Shown piece after piece: positions 45,470 through 53,558 of a stretch of 64,000 bases of DNA (the stretch's first letter is position 1; each line of letters starts with the position of its first letter). The notes beneath the pieces are model-generated. The model was given only the letters and a program-made list of their open reading frames with translations, was not told where the DNA came from and ran no database searches. Both the position numbers and the translations under genes were made by a program. Origin of the DNA: Photobacterium arenosum (GTDB taxonomy: Bacteria > Pseudomonadota > Gammaproteobacteria > Enterobacterales > Vibrionaceae); the NCBI RefSeq assembly GCF_014841115.1, contig NZ_JACYTP010000007.1:62001-126000 (forward strand), written 5' to 3'.

Positions 45470-46693
45470 TTACTGGCTGTCAGGTAACGGCGTGCGGAAT
45501 CCGCTGCGGATATTCAGGGTGACAATCAGAGCAAAGATCCCGATCACACAGCCAAGCTGCCAGGCCTGCTGAATACCCAGCTTGATCAGCGCCATACTGA
45601 CCAGGGCTGAAAGCAGCATCTGCCCGCCACCGGATAACGCGGCCACTGTGCCAGCCTGTTTGCGGTACGGCAGCATCACCTGCGACTGGGCGCAAGGCAT
45701 GGCGATGCCGTTGCCAAACACCATCAGGAACTGACCCAGCATCATCATCAATGGTGTCAGCGGTGTCAGAATTAACCAGGCCGCCGCAATGAGATGCACG
45801 GCAGGTGCGAGGTACAGCATGCGTTTGGTGCCGATTTTTGGCCGCAGCCAGCTGACCAGAAAACCACCGGCAAATAACCCTGCGGTCGGCAATAGTGCCC
45901 AGAGGGCGTATTCGTCTGAGGTCATGCCAATCTGAACCTGCATGATAAAGGGCATCAGCGAGATGGTGGTGACGACCAGACTGAAGTTCAGCCAGCCGAT
46001 ACTGGCAAAACTCAGGAAATAACGTGACGACAACAGCGAGCGGTAATCAGTGACGATTTTCTTCACTGAAGGCACAGCTTGCTTGTCGTGCATGGTTTCT
46101 TTGAACATCAGGCACAATGCAAACCACACCAGGGTGATATAGCTTGCCAGCACGATAAAGACCGACAGCCAGCCAAAGTGGTGGTTAATGAAACCGCCAA
46201 TCACGGGCGCAAAAATCGGCGTAAACGAGGCCACCATGGTCAGATAAGACAGCGCCTGCGGCAGTTGTTCACCTGTGTAGGAATCCCGTGTCGAGGCGCG
46301 GGCCAGCACAGCGCAGCAACCCGCCCCCAGTCCCTGCATCAGGCGACCGGCCACTAAGCCGTAAAAACTGTCGCTGGCAAGGATCACCAGAATCAGACCG
46401 GCCACTGCAAGCAGGATTCCGGCTAACAGCACGCGGCGACGGCCTAAGGCATCTGAGATCGGGCCGTAGATGAATTGCGACGGACCGAAACCGAGTAAGT
46501 AGACCGAAATCAGCAGCTGAGCCTGATCGATGGATATGCCAAAGTCTTTGGCTATCCAGGGCAGGGAAGGAAACACCAACCCCATGCCAAACTGACCTAT
46601 GCTGATGGTCAGGCAGGCCAGTAAAATCGGACGCCAGGAAAAAGCGGCAGACACCGCTGATCCCTCTGCCGTCTCGGCATCAGGCTTCGCCAT
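45470..46693 (-). CDS. Bcr/CflA-type MFS efflux transporter
   Basis: The 407-residue protein has twelve predicted TM helices. The MFS loop motif is clear in Q-F-I-Y-G-P-I-S-D-A-L-G-R-R-R-V-L-L-A, and G-A-G-C-C-A-V-L-A-R-A lies in the antiporter region. Its Bcr/CflA (drug:H+) character is inferred from these motifs. The start overlaps the siderophore-interacting protein gene by 14 bases, so the transporter may export a siderophore, its breakdown product, or a drug. The operon position favours an iron-related role. Confidence 0.85.
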   Translation of the reverse strand: MAKPDAETAEGSAVSAAFSWRPILLACLTISIGQFGMGLVFPSLPWIAKDFGISIDQAQLLISVYLLGFGPSQFIYGPISDALGRRRVLLAGILLAVAGLILVILASDSFYGLVAGRLMQGLGAGCCAVLARASTRDSYTGEQLPQALSYLTMVASFTPIFAPVIGGFINHHFGWLSVFIVLASYITLVWFALCLMFKETMHDKQAVPSVKKIVTDYRSLLSSRYFLSFASIGWLNFSLVVTTISLMPFIMQVQIGMTSDEYALWALLPTAGLFAGGFLVSWLRPKIGTKRMLYLAPAVHLIAAAWLILTPLTPLMMMLGQFLMVFGNGIAMPCAQSQVMLPYRKQAGTVAALSGGGQMLLSALVSMALIKLGIQQAWQLGCVIGIFALIVTLNIRSGFRTPLPDSQ

Positions 46694-47522
46694 GATAGCT
46701 GTCCTGATCCTCGCGCTTGATGACCTTGTGCCCGTCTTCCGTTACCCCGTGTTTCCAGTAGCTGCTGATGTAACAAGTTTTGCGATCGAACTGATCCTGC
46801 TGGCTGATGTGCTGGCGAATGGCCCGCATAGTGCTGAATTCGCAGGCACACCAGATAGCTGGCTTTCCATCCGGCCAGCGCAGTTGCGTTACTTTCTCAG
46901 CCAGTGCGGTGCCTGAGCGTTCCCCATCCACCACAGTGATTAATTCAACGCCGGAGGGCAACTGCAGTGCCGGTAAATCCTGCTCGCTGCTGAGTGCCAG
47001 CACCACATAACCCTGGCTATCTGCCGCAAGGCGGGCTGTTTTGAGCTGAATGGAAGGCAGTGCTGTCATATCACCAATGATCAGTACCCAGTCACTGTCA
47101 TCGGCCAGGCCCTGAATGGTATTTGGTCCGCCGAGGGAAATCTGTTCGCCTGGCTGAGTGTGCATGGCCCAGTGACACGCATAACCGCCTTGTTCCGGCG
47201 TGATCTCGCCTTTGTGTTGGTGCTCGTCTTTGCGCTGGCTCTTGTCCTTGTGGTGATGTTTGACAAAATCCAGCGCCAAGGTGCCCTGCTTTGCATCAAA
47301 CTCACTGATGGTGAAGGTGCGCAGCACAGGTTTCTGGCCCTCAGACAATGTGCTCAGGTCGGTACTGCCGGCAGGAGTGAACAGCAGTTTGACATACTGA
47401 CCGGCACTGTCGGCCGGAAGATGGCGGATATCTTCGCCTGTCAGAATCACGCGACGCATGTTCGGGCTGATATCAAACGCTTGCTGCACAGTAAATGATT
47501 TGGGTTGTAGTCGTTTTTGCAT
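46680..47522 (-). CDS. viuB: Siderophore-interacting flavoprotein (ViuB-like ferric reductase)
   Basis: The 280-residue protein has the SIP FAD-binding barrel (V-L-R-T-F-T-I-S-E-F-D) and an NAD(P)H domain (W-V-L-I-I-G-D-M-T-A-L-P-S-I). The typical SIP C-terminal segment Y-W-K-H-G-V-T-E-D-G-H-K is also present. Such proteins reduce ferric siderophores in the cytoplasm to release iron. An unusual His/Lys-rich insertion (H-H-K-D-K-S-Q-R-K-D-E-H-Q-H-K) lies between the second and third barrel strands. It is encoded between a resolvase-like gene (26-base gap) and the MFS gene (overlap). Confidence 0.85.
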   Translation of the reverse strand: MQKRLQPKSFTVQQAFDISPNMRRVILTGEDIRHLPADSAGQYVKLLFTPAGSTDLSTLSEGQKPVLRTFTISEFDAKQGTLALDFVKHHHKDKSQRKDEHQHKGEITPEQGGYACHWAMHTQPGEQISLGGPNTIQGLADDSDWVLIIGDMTALPSIQLKTARLAADSQGYVVLALSSEQDLPALQLPSGVELITVVDGERSGTALAEKVTQLRWPDGKPAIWCACEFSTMRAIRQHISQQDQFDRKTCYISSYWKHGVTEDGHKVIKREDQDSYHGEA

Positions 47523-47548
47523 GTGTTGGTCTCTGTTTGAATTTGGAT

Positions 47549-48151
47549 TTACAGCTCGTGGCCGTGATGCTGCATCTTTGCTTTGACACGTTTTACCGTA
47601 GAAAGGCTGACACCGGTTTCGTCAGCCACTGTCTGCAGGGTTTTCCCTGCCTTGAGCAGCATGGCAATCTGTTGGTGCACTTCATGATTGGCACGGCGGC
47701 CGCGAAATTTTTCTTTCCATGCAGCTTTGTCCTGGCGCAGTGAATCCCGACCCGCCTCGGCGGCCCACAACCGGTGCTGGGTGTGTGAGTTCGCATAACC
47801 TTTGAGCATCAGCAGCAAGGCATCGGTGATTGGGCAGCCCGGTTTGAAGGTCAGTGGTTGGTTCACGGTATGGACGATCACGCCTTTGTCCAGTAATTGC
47901 TGAAGGGTCTGATGGCAGGCATCGAAATGAAAACCGAGATCTGTCACCCAGCGGACGATCAACTGATCACCCGGTTTCAGGGTGTTGAATAAGTCGCGGT
48001 ACCGGGGGCGCTCCTCAGCAGGAACGTTACCGCGGATCCCGGTTTCCCGGAACAGCCGCAGATTGGGATCATAATCGGTAATTTGCCGGATCAACGCTTC
48101 AGGATCGCTCATTTTCGGCGACAGGCGAATATAGCCGTACAGGGTGGGCAT
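47549..48151 (-). CDS. Serine-recombinase-like protein with a degenerate active site
   Basis: The 200-residue protein resembles resolvase/invertase proteins. It keeps Y-I-R-L-S (the Arg and nucleophile Ser), the following E-E-R-P-R-Y, and a C-terminal helix-turn-helix (T-L-Q-T-V-A-D-E-T-G-V-S-L-S-T-V-K-R). However the usual D-R-L-G-R motif reads T-D-L-G-F, so two catalytic arginines are missing. It probably binds DNA but does not recombine it. It is the first gene of an operon with viuB and an MFS gene, which suggests a regulatory role. An inverted repeat lies upstream. Confidence 0.75.
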   Translation of the reverse strand: MPTLYGYIRLSPKMSDPEALIRQITDYDPNLRLFRETGIRGNVPAEERPRYRDLFNTLKPGDQLIVRWVTDLGFHFDACHQTLQQLLDKGVIVHTVNQPLTFKPGCPITDALLLMLKGYANSHTQHRLWAAEAGRDSLRQDKAAWKEKFRGRRANHEVHQQIAMLLKAGKTLQTVADETGVSLSTVKRVKAKMQHHGHEL

Positions 48152-48198
48152 AGTGACTCCTTAACAGGACAGCTTCTGTCTGTGGTCTCAGGGGTGGG

Positions 48199-48264
48199 TC
48201 ATTTGGTGTGGCTCATTTAATGGTTATCATAGAGGTTCAAATTTGTTCTTGCAACACCAAATGA
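48199..48264. promoter_or_regulatory. Upstream region of the viuB operon: 11-bp inverted repeat and Fur-like box
   Basis: TCATTTGGTGT (48199-48209) and ACACCAAATGA (48254-48264) are perfect inverted repeats 44 bases apart. Between them ATTTAATGGTTATCA (48215-48229) matches about 10 of 14 positions of the 7-1-7 Fur core on the minus strand. The site is 64 bases upstream of the operon start. Confidence 0.4.
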
Positions 48265-48319
48265 GCTATTTTGGGCGGGAGGGGGATAAGTGAAATGCAT
48301 GCTGTTTAGCGCGCCAGAT

Positions 48320-48503
48320 GGATTCCCGCCTGCGCGGGAATGACGTTAAGTTAATGAGTAATTTGAATTTTTTCGGTACTAGTGTGCTGGTGTGAATGAC
48401 AGTAAGGCCATACGTAGAGTTTGGTTTTACTTGTGCGTCATGCTGTTGCTATAAATGTTTGTATTTGTTGTTTTTTAGTCATCCCCGCGAAGGCGGGGAT
48501 CCA
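48320..48503. repeat. Inverted pair of REP-like palindromes
   Basis: GGATTCCCGCCTGCGCGGGA begins the element at 48320-48345, and ATCCCCGCGAAGGCGGGGAT lies within 48478-48503 in the opposite direction. The 132 bases between are AT-rich and contain no gene. The layout repeats that at 26214-26326, with the C-G/T-A variants swapped between left and right copies. Confidence 0.8.
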
Positions 48504-48540
48504 TAAAAGAGGGTGCACAGGAAGTCATTCTTGCAAATAG

Positions 48541-49461
48541 TCATGTAAGCACGGGCTGTGCCTGAGACTGTCGGACTTCCTGATGCAGCCAGTCGATAAA
48601 GGCCTGAGCACGGGTCATGCGCGGTGAGGTGCGGTCGTAAAATAAGGTGTAGCGGATACCCGGCACTAAGCCAATGTCAAAAGGCTTGACCAACAGGCCG
48701 TTTTCGATGAAATCACCGGCCAGACTCAGCGTGCCTAAACAGGCGCCGTGACCGGCCATGACGGCATTCAACCCCATTTCAAAGGTGCTGACTTCCATCC
48801 ATTGTAAGTTCCCCTCGGGCACGTCAATTCCCGCCGTGTTAAACCAGCGCTCCCAGGTTAAATTACAGGTTTCAGCCCAGTGAATCAGCCAGCATTTCAG
48901 CAGCTGTTCCGGATGGGTAAACTTCATCGAATTGGCCAGCTCGGGTGAGCAGAGCGGATATACAGGTTCTTCATACAGCACACAGGACTGAATACTGTCA
49001 CCAAGATGTACTTTGTGGCCCTGTCTGATGGCGAGATCAATACTACCGTACTTCATGTCAGGCGCTTCGGTAGTGGCATCGACCCGGATGGAAATATCCG
49101 GATGGATCATAGTGAACTTCCACAAGCGGGGCATCAGCCAGCGGGAGGCAAAAGATCGGGAGGTATTAACGGTCAGGATCCCCTCCAGAGGCTCCGCCTG
49201 AATGCGGTTCAGACCGGACAGTATATGATCGAATCCGCGTGAAACATCGGTATACAGGCTGGATCCCTGCGTGGTCAGTATCATGTTCCGCCCTTGCCGG
49301 ACAAAGAGTTTGCAGCCCAGTACCTCTTCTAACTGGCGGATTTTCTGACTGACGGCGGCCTGGCTGACATACAATTCTTCGGCGGCTTTGCTGTAGCTCT
49401 GGCGTCGGGCTGCCACTTCAAAGTAGCGTAATCCGGATAAGTACTGTAGTCGATTGTCCAT
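48541..49461 (-). CDS. LysR-family regulator, GcvA type
   Basis: The 306-residue protein opens with L-S-G-L-R-Y-F-E-V-A-A-R-R-Q-S-Y-S-K-A-A-E and V-S-Q-A-A-V-S-Q-K-I-R-Q-L-E, a LysR helix-turn-helix close to GcvA. The effector domain has the N-T-S-R-S-F-A-S-R-W-L-M-P-R-L segment typical of this branch. It is divergent from the small gene at 49558 across 96 bases, so it probably controls that gene and its own expression. Confidence 0.88.
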   Translation of the reverse strand: MDNRLQYLSGLRYFEVAARRQSYSKAAEELYVSQAAVSQKIRQLEEVLGCKLFVRQGRNMILTTQGSSLYTDVSRGFDHILSGLNRIQAEPLEGILTVNTSRSFASRWLMPRLWKFTMIHPDISIRVDATTEAPDMKYGSIDLAIRQGHKVHLGDSIQSCVLYEEPVYPLCSPELANSMKFTHPEQLLKCWLIHWAETCNLTWERWFNTAGIDVPEGNLQWMEVSTFEMGLNAVMAGHGACLGTLSLAGDFIENGLLVKPFDIGLVPGIRYTLFYDRTSPRMTRAQAFIDWLHQEVRQSQAQPVLT

Positions 49462-49557
49462 AATCTCAGCTTATAGTAGGTGTAATGAATCATCGTTCGT
49501 GGCCGGGACTCATTATACGCATAATTCCTGCAGGCACTGTGACTGAAGGGGAATAAA

Positions 49558-49743
49558 ATGATCAGAGTAGCACTGCAATGGGAAGTTGAAATTCAGCTGT
49601 TTAATCAGAAAAAGCCATGGTTATGGGGAAATCGGCAGAAAAAGACACAGTTGCAACCAGAATCATTCAGTCCGCACCTGAAGAAAGATATCGGGCTTGA
49701 GTCATCGCCCACACCGTCGAAGGACTATCAGAAATATTTATAG
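49558..49743 (+). CDS. Small basic protein of unknown function, possibly DUF1127-like
   Basis: The 61-residue frame has a good ribosome site (AAGGGGAATAAA before ATG) and is divergent from a GcvA-type LysR gene. The segment H-L-K-K-D-I-G-L-E recalls the R-D-I-G-L-S motif of DUF1127 proteins, which often sit next to such regulators. The match is short and unsure. There is no signal peptide or TM helix. Confidence 0.45.
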   Translation: MIRVALQWEVEIQLFNQKKPWLWGNRQKKTQLQPESFSPHLKKDIGLESSPTPSKDYQKYL

Positions 49744-49870
49744 GTTTGTTGCTTTATGTTTGAGCCGAAAGTGATTTTGTCTGCCAGAGGCTAAGCCGGG
49801 GAATAGGATGTGCAACTTGTTGAATTTGTGGTTAACATGCAGAGGAGAAGGAAATCTGAGAGACCGAGAT

Positions 49871-50341
49871 ATGGAAGTGACCACTCGTGCTTTAACCCCT
49901 GCTGATATTCCTGCATATCGCGACATTCGTCTGGAAAGTCTGCGGTTACATCCAGACTGCTTTGGTGCCAACTATGAGGAGCAGCGGCAGCAGCCAACCA
50001 TGCATTTTGAGCGTAACATAGCCAGCCAAAGCCCGCAGCACACTATGCTGGGGGCGTTTGAGGGTGAAGAACTTATCGGTTTGTGTGGTGTGTCTGAACT
50101 GGAAAACCGGACGGTGCTGCTTACACAAATGTACGTTAAAAGCCGGTGCCAGGGCGCTGGTGTCGGCGTGGCGCTGATCAATGCTGCCAGACACACGGCG
50201 GCTGAAAAGCATCAGGCTCGCGTACTCCAGCTGGATGTCTACCCGCATAACCTGGCAGCAAAACACCGTTATGAAAAAGCCGGTTTTCAGGTTACGGGCC
50301 AGACAGCAGACGAGCTGATTATGGCGCTGAGTCTGTCATGA
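49871..50341 (+). CDS. GNAT-family N-acetyltransferase
   Basis: The start at 49871 places the usual GNAT opening (T-T-R-A-L-T-P-A-D-I-P-A-Y-R-D-I-R-L-E) at the N-terminus; an in-frame ATG at 49808 behind GGGGA is possible. The 156-residue protein has the acetyl-CoA-binding loop in Y-V-K-S-R-C-Q-G-A-G-V-G-V-A-L-I and a C-terminal N-L-A-A-K-H-R-Y-E-K-A-G-F. The substrate is unknown. It overlaps the next acetyltransferase gene by four bases. Confidence 0.83.
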   Translation: MEVTTRALTPADIPAYRDIRLESLRLHPDCFGANYEEQRQQPTMHFERNIASQSPQHTMLGAFEGEELIGLCGVSELENRTVLLTQMYVKSRCQGAGVGVALINAARHTAAEKHQARVLQLDVYPHNLAAKHRYEKAGFQVTGQTADELIMALSLS

Positions 50342-50787
50342 TTGAAATTCATCATCTGGATGCGGCACAGATCCCGATGGCACTGCTGCTGGAAGCTGAT
50401 CCCTCTGAAGCCTGTATCCAGCGTTATCTGAACGGGGCTTATTGCCTGGCTGCTGTGGTTGATGGCGAAATCATCGGGGTCTGTGTTGCCAAGCTGATCG
50501 CAGAAAATACTTACGAAGTCTTCAATCTGGCGGTCTATCCGGCGTTTCAGCAGCAGGGTATAGGCTCGAAGCTGTTAACCGCATTATTTTCCCGGCTGAG
50601 GAAGCAGGGGGTTCAATCGCTCGTGCTGGGAACGGGCACTTTCGGTTATCAGCTGACGTTTTACCAGCGGCTGGGGTTTCGGGTTGAGAGTGTCGCTAAA
50701 GATTTCTTTCTCGATCATTATGATGAGCCAATCTTTGAGCTGGGTATTCAGCACAAAGATATGCTGCGGTTGAGGCTGGATTTGTAA
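50338..50787 (+). CDS. GNAT-family N-acetyltransferase
   Basis: The 149-residue protein has the acetyl-CoA loop N-L-A-V-Y-P-A-F-Q-Q-Q-G-I-G-S-K-L and ends with F-Y-Q-R-L-G-F-R-V-E-S. It is coupled to the preceding acetyltransferase through an ATGA overlap. The two proteins are not close copies. They may act on related small molecules or as a resistance pair, but there is no direct evidence. Confidence 0.83.
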   Translation: MIEIHHLDAAQIPMALLLEADPSEACIQRYLNGAYCLAAVVDGEIIGVCVAKLIAENTYEVFNLAVYPAFQQQGIGSKLLTALFSRLRKQGVQSLVLGTGTFGYQLTFYQRLGFRVESVAKDFFLDHYDEPIFELGIQHKDMLRLRLDL

Positions 50788-50839
50788 CCGCTTCCTGTGA
50801 GTGAAAGTTTTGTGGTTGGGATTTTGGTACAGCTGAGGT

Positions 50840-51028
50840 ATGTCGCGCTTGAGTTCAGTGGTTCACTTGGCATTGTGTGATGCGCGCCAGGTACTCTTTG
50901 TTGGGGCAAAGAGTACCCAGAAAGCCCCTTTTTGTTCTTTGGTGTGGTCCGGGACGGTTGTAGGCGCTCCCGGCGCCGACAACCTAAAAATTCGTCCTGA
51001 ATTTTTCCCTTGTGGAGTGGGTAACTTT
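50840..51028 (-). repeat. Single diverged copy of the structured 257-277 bp repeat
   Basis: It begins ATGTCGCGCTTGAGTTCAGT and contains the three internal stem-loops of the family. These are GGTACTCTTTG/CAAAGAGTACC, the GTTGTAGGCGCTCCCGGCGC stem, and AAAAATTC/GAATTTTT. A degraded REP-like palindrome follows at about 51087-51112. The orientation is opposite to the array at 59-60.8 kb. Confidence 0.8.
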
Positions 51029-51154
51029 GTTCTCTGAATCGTTGTTGGATAGAGCGTTTTCAGGCCTACATTCATTAAGTTACCTCTGTCATTTGCCGCG
51101 CAGGCGGACATCGATGCAGCGAGTGCGGTTTTCACGTTCGGTTTTCACAAACCA

Positions 51155-51167
51155 TGAACGTGATTCA
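51155..51167. promoter_or_regulatory. Perfect MetR-type binding site upstream of mesX
   Basis: TGAACGTGATTCA matches TGAA-N5-TTCA exactly. A second site with one mismatch, TGAAATTAAATCA, follows at 51176-51188. Both lie about 210-240 bases before the mesX start in an AT-rich leader. MetR activates methionine synthase genes in enteric bacteria and Vibrio. Confidence 0.55.
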
Positions 51168-51394
51168 TAGATTAATGAAATTAAATCATTTTTATTCATG
51201 ATTCGACCCAAGTATAAATTACTCTATTGTCAGCTTTATACAATCTTGCAGTTGGCTCTGATTGAGGCCATTAGGCCAAAATCAAACAACTGTGAAGATG
51301 ACGGACTGGAAAAACAAAAATATAAAATTGTAAAGTCCGGAAAGAACAAAAAATAAATTCAGGATTATCTCAGAAAATTGGATGACAGGTTACC

Positions 51395-52372
51395 ATGAAT
51401 AAAGATTTTATATTTACGATAAAGAATATTTGTTTCGATGAAAATTATCATCCTTCAGATAATACCCGTATCACAACTAACTTTGCTAATTTGGCGCGAG
51501 GAGAGAGCCGTCAAGAGAACTTGCGCAATACCTTAAGGATGATTAACAATCGTTTTAATGCTTTAGCAAGTTGGGATAACCAAAAAGGCGATCGTTATTC
51601 TGTCGAGCTTGAAATTATTTCAGTAGATATGGATATTGAAGGTAGTGGTCAGGCTTTCCCTTCGATTGAAGTATTGAAAACGAACATTGTTGATCATAAA
51701 ACCAGCGAACGGATTGAAGGCATTGTAGGGAATAATTTTTCCTCCTACGTGCGAGATTATGATTTCAGCGTATTATTGTTGGATCATAATAAGAATCAAC
51801 CCAAATTTAGCATTCCGGATAATTTTGGTGAACTGCATGGTAAGCTCTTCCAATGCTTTGTTAATTCAGATGCATACAAGGCTAATTTCAGTAAGCCGCC
51901 GGTTATCTGTCTCAGTGTTTCGGATAGCAAGATCTATCATCGCACTGAAAACCAGCATCCTGTATTGGGTTTTGAATATCAGCCCAATGAGTCTTCGCTG
52001 ACTGAGCAATATTTCAAGAAAATGGGATTGCAGGTTCGCTATTTCATGCCTCAAAACAGTGCTGCACCTTTAGCTTTTTATTTCTTTGGTGATTTACTGA
52101 ATGATTATACGAATCTTGAGCTGATAAGCACCATCAGTACGATGGAAACATTTCAAAAGATTTACCGGCCTGAGATTTATAATGCGAATGCTTCAGCGGG
52201 AAAATTATATCAGCCCAATCTGAAGAATCAGGATCATTCATTAACTCAAATTGTTTATGACCGAGCAGAACGCAGCCAGTTGGCTATTGAGCAAGGTAAA
52301 TTTGCTGAGGAACACTTCATCAAACCATACCAAAGTATTCTTGAGCAGTGGTCTGCTAATTACGCTTTATAA
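51395..52372 (+). CDS. mesX: MesX (DUF1852), partner of a folate-independent methionine synthase
   Basis: The 325-residue protein matches DUF1852, with F-T-I-K-N-I-C-F-D-E-N-Y-H-P-S-D-N-T-R at the N-terminus and N-L-A-R-G-E-S-R-Q-E-N-L-R. DUF1852 genes are regularly paired with a core MetE-like gene. The pair was named mesX-mesD and shown by genetics to make methionine without methyl-folate; MesX may help produce or deliver the methyl donor in an oxygen-dependent way. The gene is clearly AT-richer than its flanks, suggesting separate ancestry. mesD follows after 28 bases. Confidence 0.88.
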   Translation: MNKDFIFTIKNICFDENYHPSDNTRITTNFANLARGESRQENLRNTLRMINNRFNALASWDNQKGDRYSVELEIISVDMDIEGSGQAFPSIEVLKTNIVDHKTSERIEGIVGNNFSSYVRDYDFSVLLLDHNKNQPKFSIPDNFGELHGKLFQCFVNSDAYKANFSKPPVICLSVSDSKIYHRTENQHPVLGFEYQPNESSLTEQYFKKMGLQVRYFMPQNSAAPLAFYFFGDLLNDYTNLELISTISTMETFQKIYRPEIYNANASAGKLYQPNLKNQDHSLTQIVYDRAERSQLAIEQGKFAEEHFIKPYQSILEQWSANYAL

Positions 52373-52400
52373 TTAACGATAAATTACAATAGAGCCTATT

Positions 52401-53429
52401 ATGAAAACATTATTACCGACTTCAACTTCTGGCAGTTTACCTAAGCCCTCTTGGCTTGCAGAACCTGAAACACTTTGGTCACCCTGGAAATTACAAGGTG
52501 AGGAGTTAATAGACGGCAAACACGATGCTTTACGTGTGTCATTACAAGAGCAACAACGGGCAGGTATTGATATTGTCAGTGATGGCGAGCAAACCCGTCA
52601 GCATTTTGTGACAACCTTTATTGAGCACCTCAGCGGCGTTGACTTTGAGCAACGTAAAACAGTGAAAATCCGTGACCGCTATGATGCGAGTGTACCGACA
52701 GTCGTGGGTCCTGTGAGTCGCCCCAAGTCGGTTTTTGTTGAAGATGCCAAGTTTTTACGTCAGCAAACCAATCAACCCATTAAATGGGCTCTGCCTGGTC
52801 CCATGACGATGATAGATACGCTTTATGATAACCATTATAAAAGCCGCGAAAAACTTGCCTGGGAATTTGCCAAAATCCTCAATCAAGAAGCCAAAGAATT
52901 AGAAGCCGCTGGCGTTGATATCATCCAATTTGATGAGCCTGCTTTTAATGTGTTTTTTGATGAGGTCAATGACTGGGGCATTGCGGCTTTAGAAAGAGCC
53001 ATTGAAGGACTTCAATGCGAAACGGCTGTACATATTTGCTACGGTTACGGCATCAAGGCTAACACAGACTGGAAAAAGACCTTGGGCTCAGAGTGGCGAC
53101 AATACGAAGAAGTGTTTCCCAAACTGCAGCAATCGAATATTGATATCATCTCACTGGAATGTCACAACTCGCGTGTTCCAATCGAGCTACTGGAACTCAT
53201 TCGGGGTAAAAAAGTCATGGTAGGAGCGATTGATGTCGCAACCAATACCATTGAGACGCCAGAGGAAGTCGCCAATACCCTGCGAAAAGCACTGCAGTTT
53301 GTCGATGCCGACAAGCTTTATCCTTGCACCAACTGTGGCATGGCACCTTTATCCCGTGACGTCGCAAGGGGCAAGCTGAATGCCTTGAGTGCAGGTGCAG
53401 ACATCGTCCGAAGAGAGCTACTGGCTTAG
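52401..53429 (+). CDS. mesD: MesD, core-type (folate-independent) methionine synthase
   Basis: The 342-residue protein corresponds only to the C-terminal catalytic barrel of MetE and lacks the N-terminal folate-binding half. The zinc ligands are visible in H-I-C-Y-G-Y-G (His, Cys), S-L-E-C-H (Glu) and P-C-T-N-C-G-M (Cys). The homocysteine-binding S-D-G-E-Q and D-E-P segments are present. With MesX it should methylate homocysteine from a non-folate donor. It is co-directional with mesX, and the putative MetR sites upstream would control both. Confidence 0.88.
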   Translation: MKTLLPTSTSGSLPKPSWLAEPETLWSPWKLQGEELIDGKHDALRVSLQEQQRAGIDIVSDGEQTRQHFVTTFIEHLSGVDFEQRKTVKIRDRYDASVPTVVGPVSRPKSVFVEDAKFLRQQTNQPIKWALPGPMTMIDTLYDNHYKSREKLAWEFAKILNQEAKELEAAGVDIIQFDEPAFNVFFDEVNDWGIAALERAIEGLQCETAVHICYGYGIKANTDWKKTLGSEWRQYEEVFPKLQQSNIDIISLECHNSRVPIELLELIRGKKVMVGAIDVATNTIETPEEVANTLRKALQFVDADKLYPCTNCGMAPLSRDVARGKLNALSAGADIVRRELLA

Positions 53430-53524
53430 TACCAATATAGAGATGATTAGCAGGGTTAGCAGCCGGATTACCTTGCGGTTTAATTGGTTTTTTGCACAAA
53501 CCAAACTGCTCTGCAATGATGCAT

Positions 53525-53545
53525 GGCGAGGATATCTTCCTCGCC
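53525..53545. terminator. Hairpin between mesD and the chitinase gene
   Basis: GGCGAGGA pairs with TCCTCGCC around TATCT in the 129-base convergent gap. No T tract follows on either strand, so efficiency is uncertain. Confidence 0.4.
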
Positions 53546-53558
53546 TTGATCTATACGT

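Noticed and set aside
47549..48151. Active site-specific recombinase with an invertible segment
   Set aside because: Two catalytic arginines are missing, and the only inverted repeats nearby (11 bp, 44 bases apart) look like a binding site rather than an invertible promoter.
51168..51394. SAM or cobalamin riboswitch in the mesX leader
   Set aside because: No conserved riboswitch core could be recognised; the leader is AT-rich with no clear multi-helix fold.
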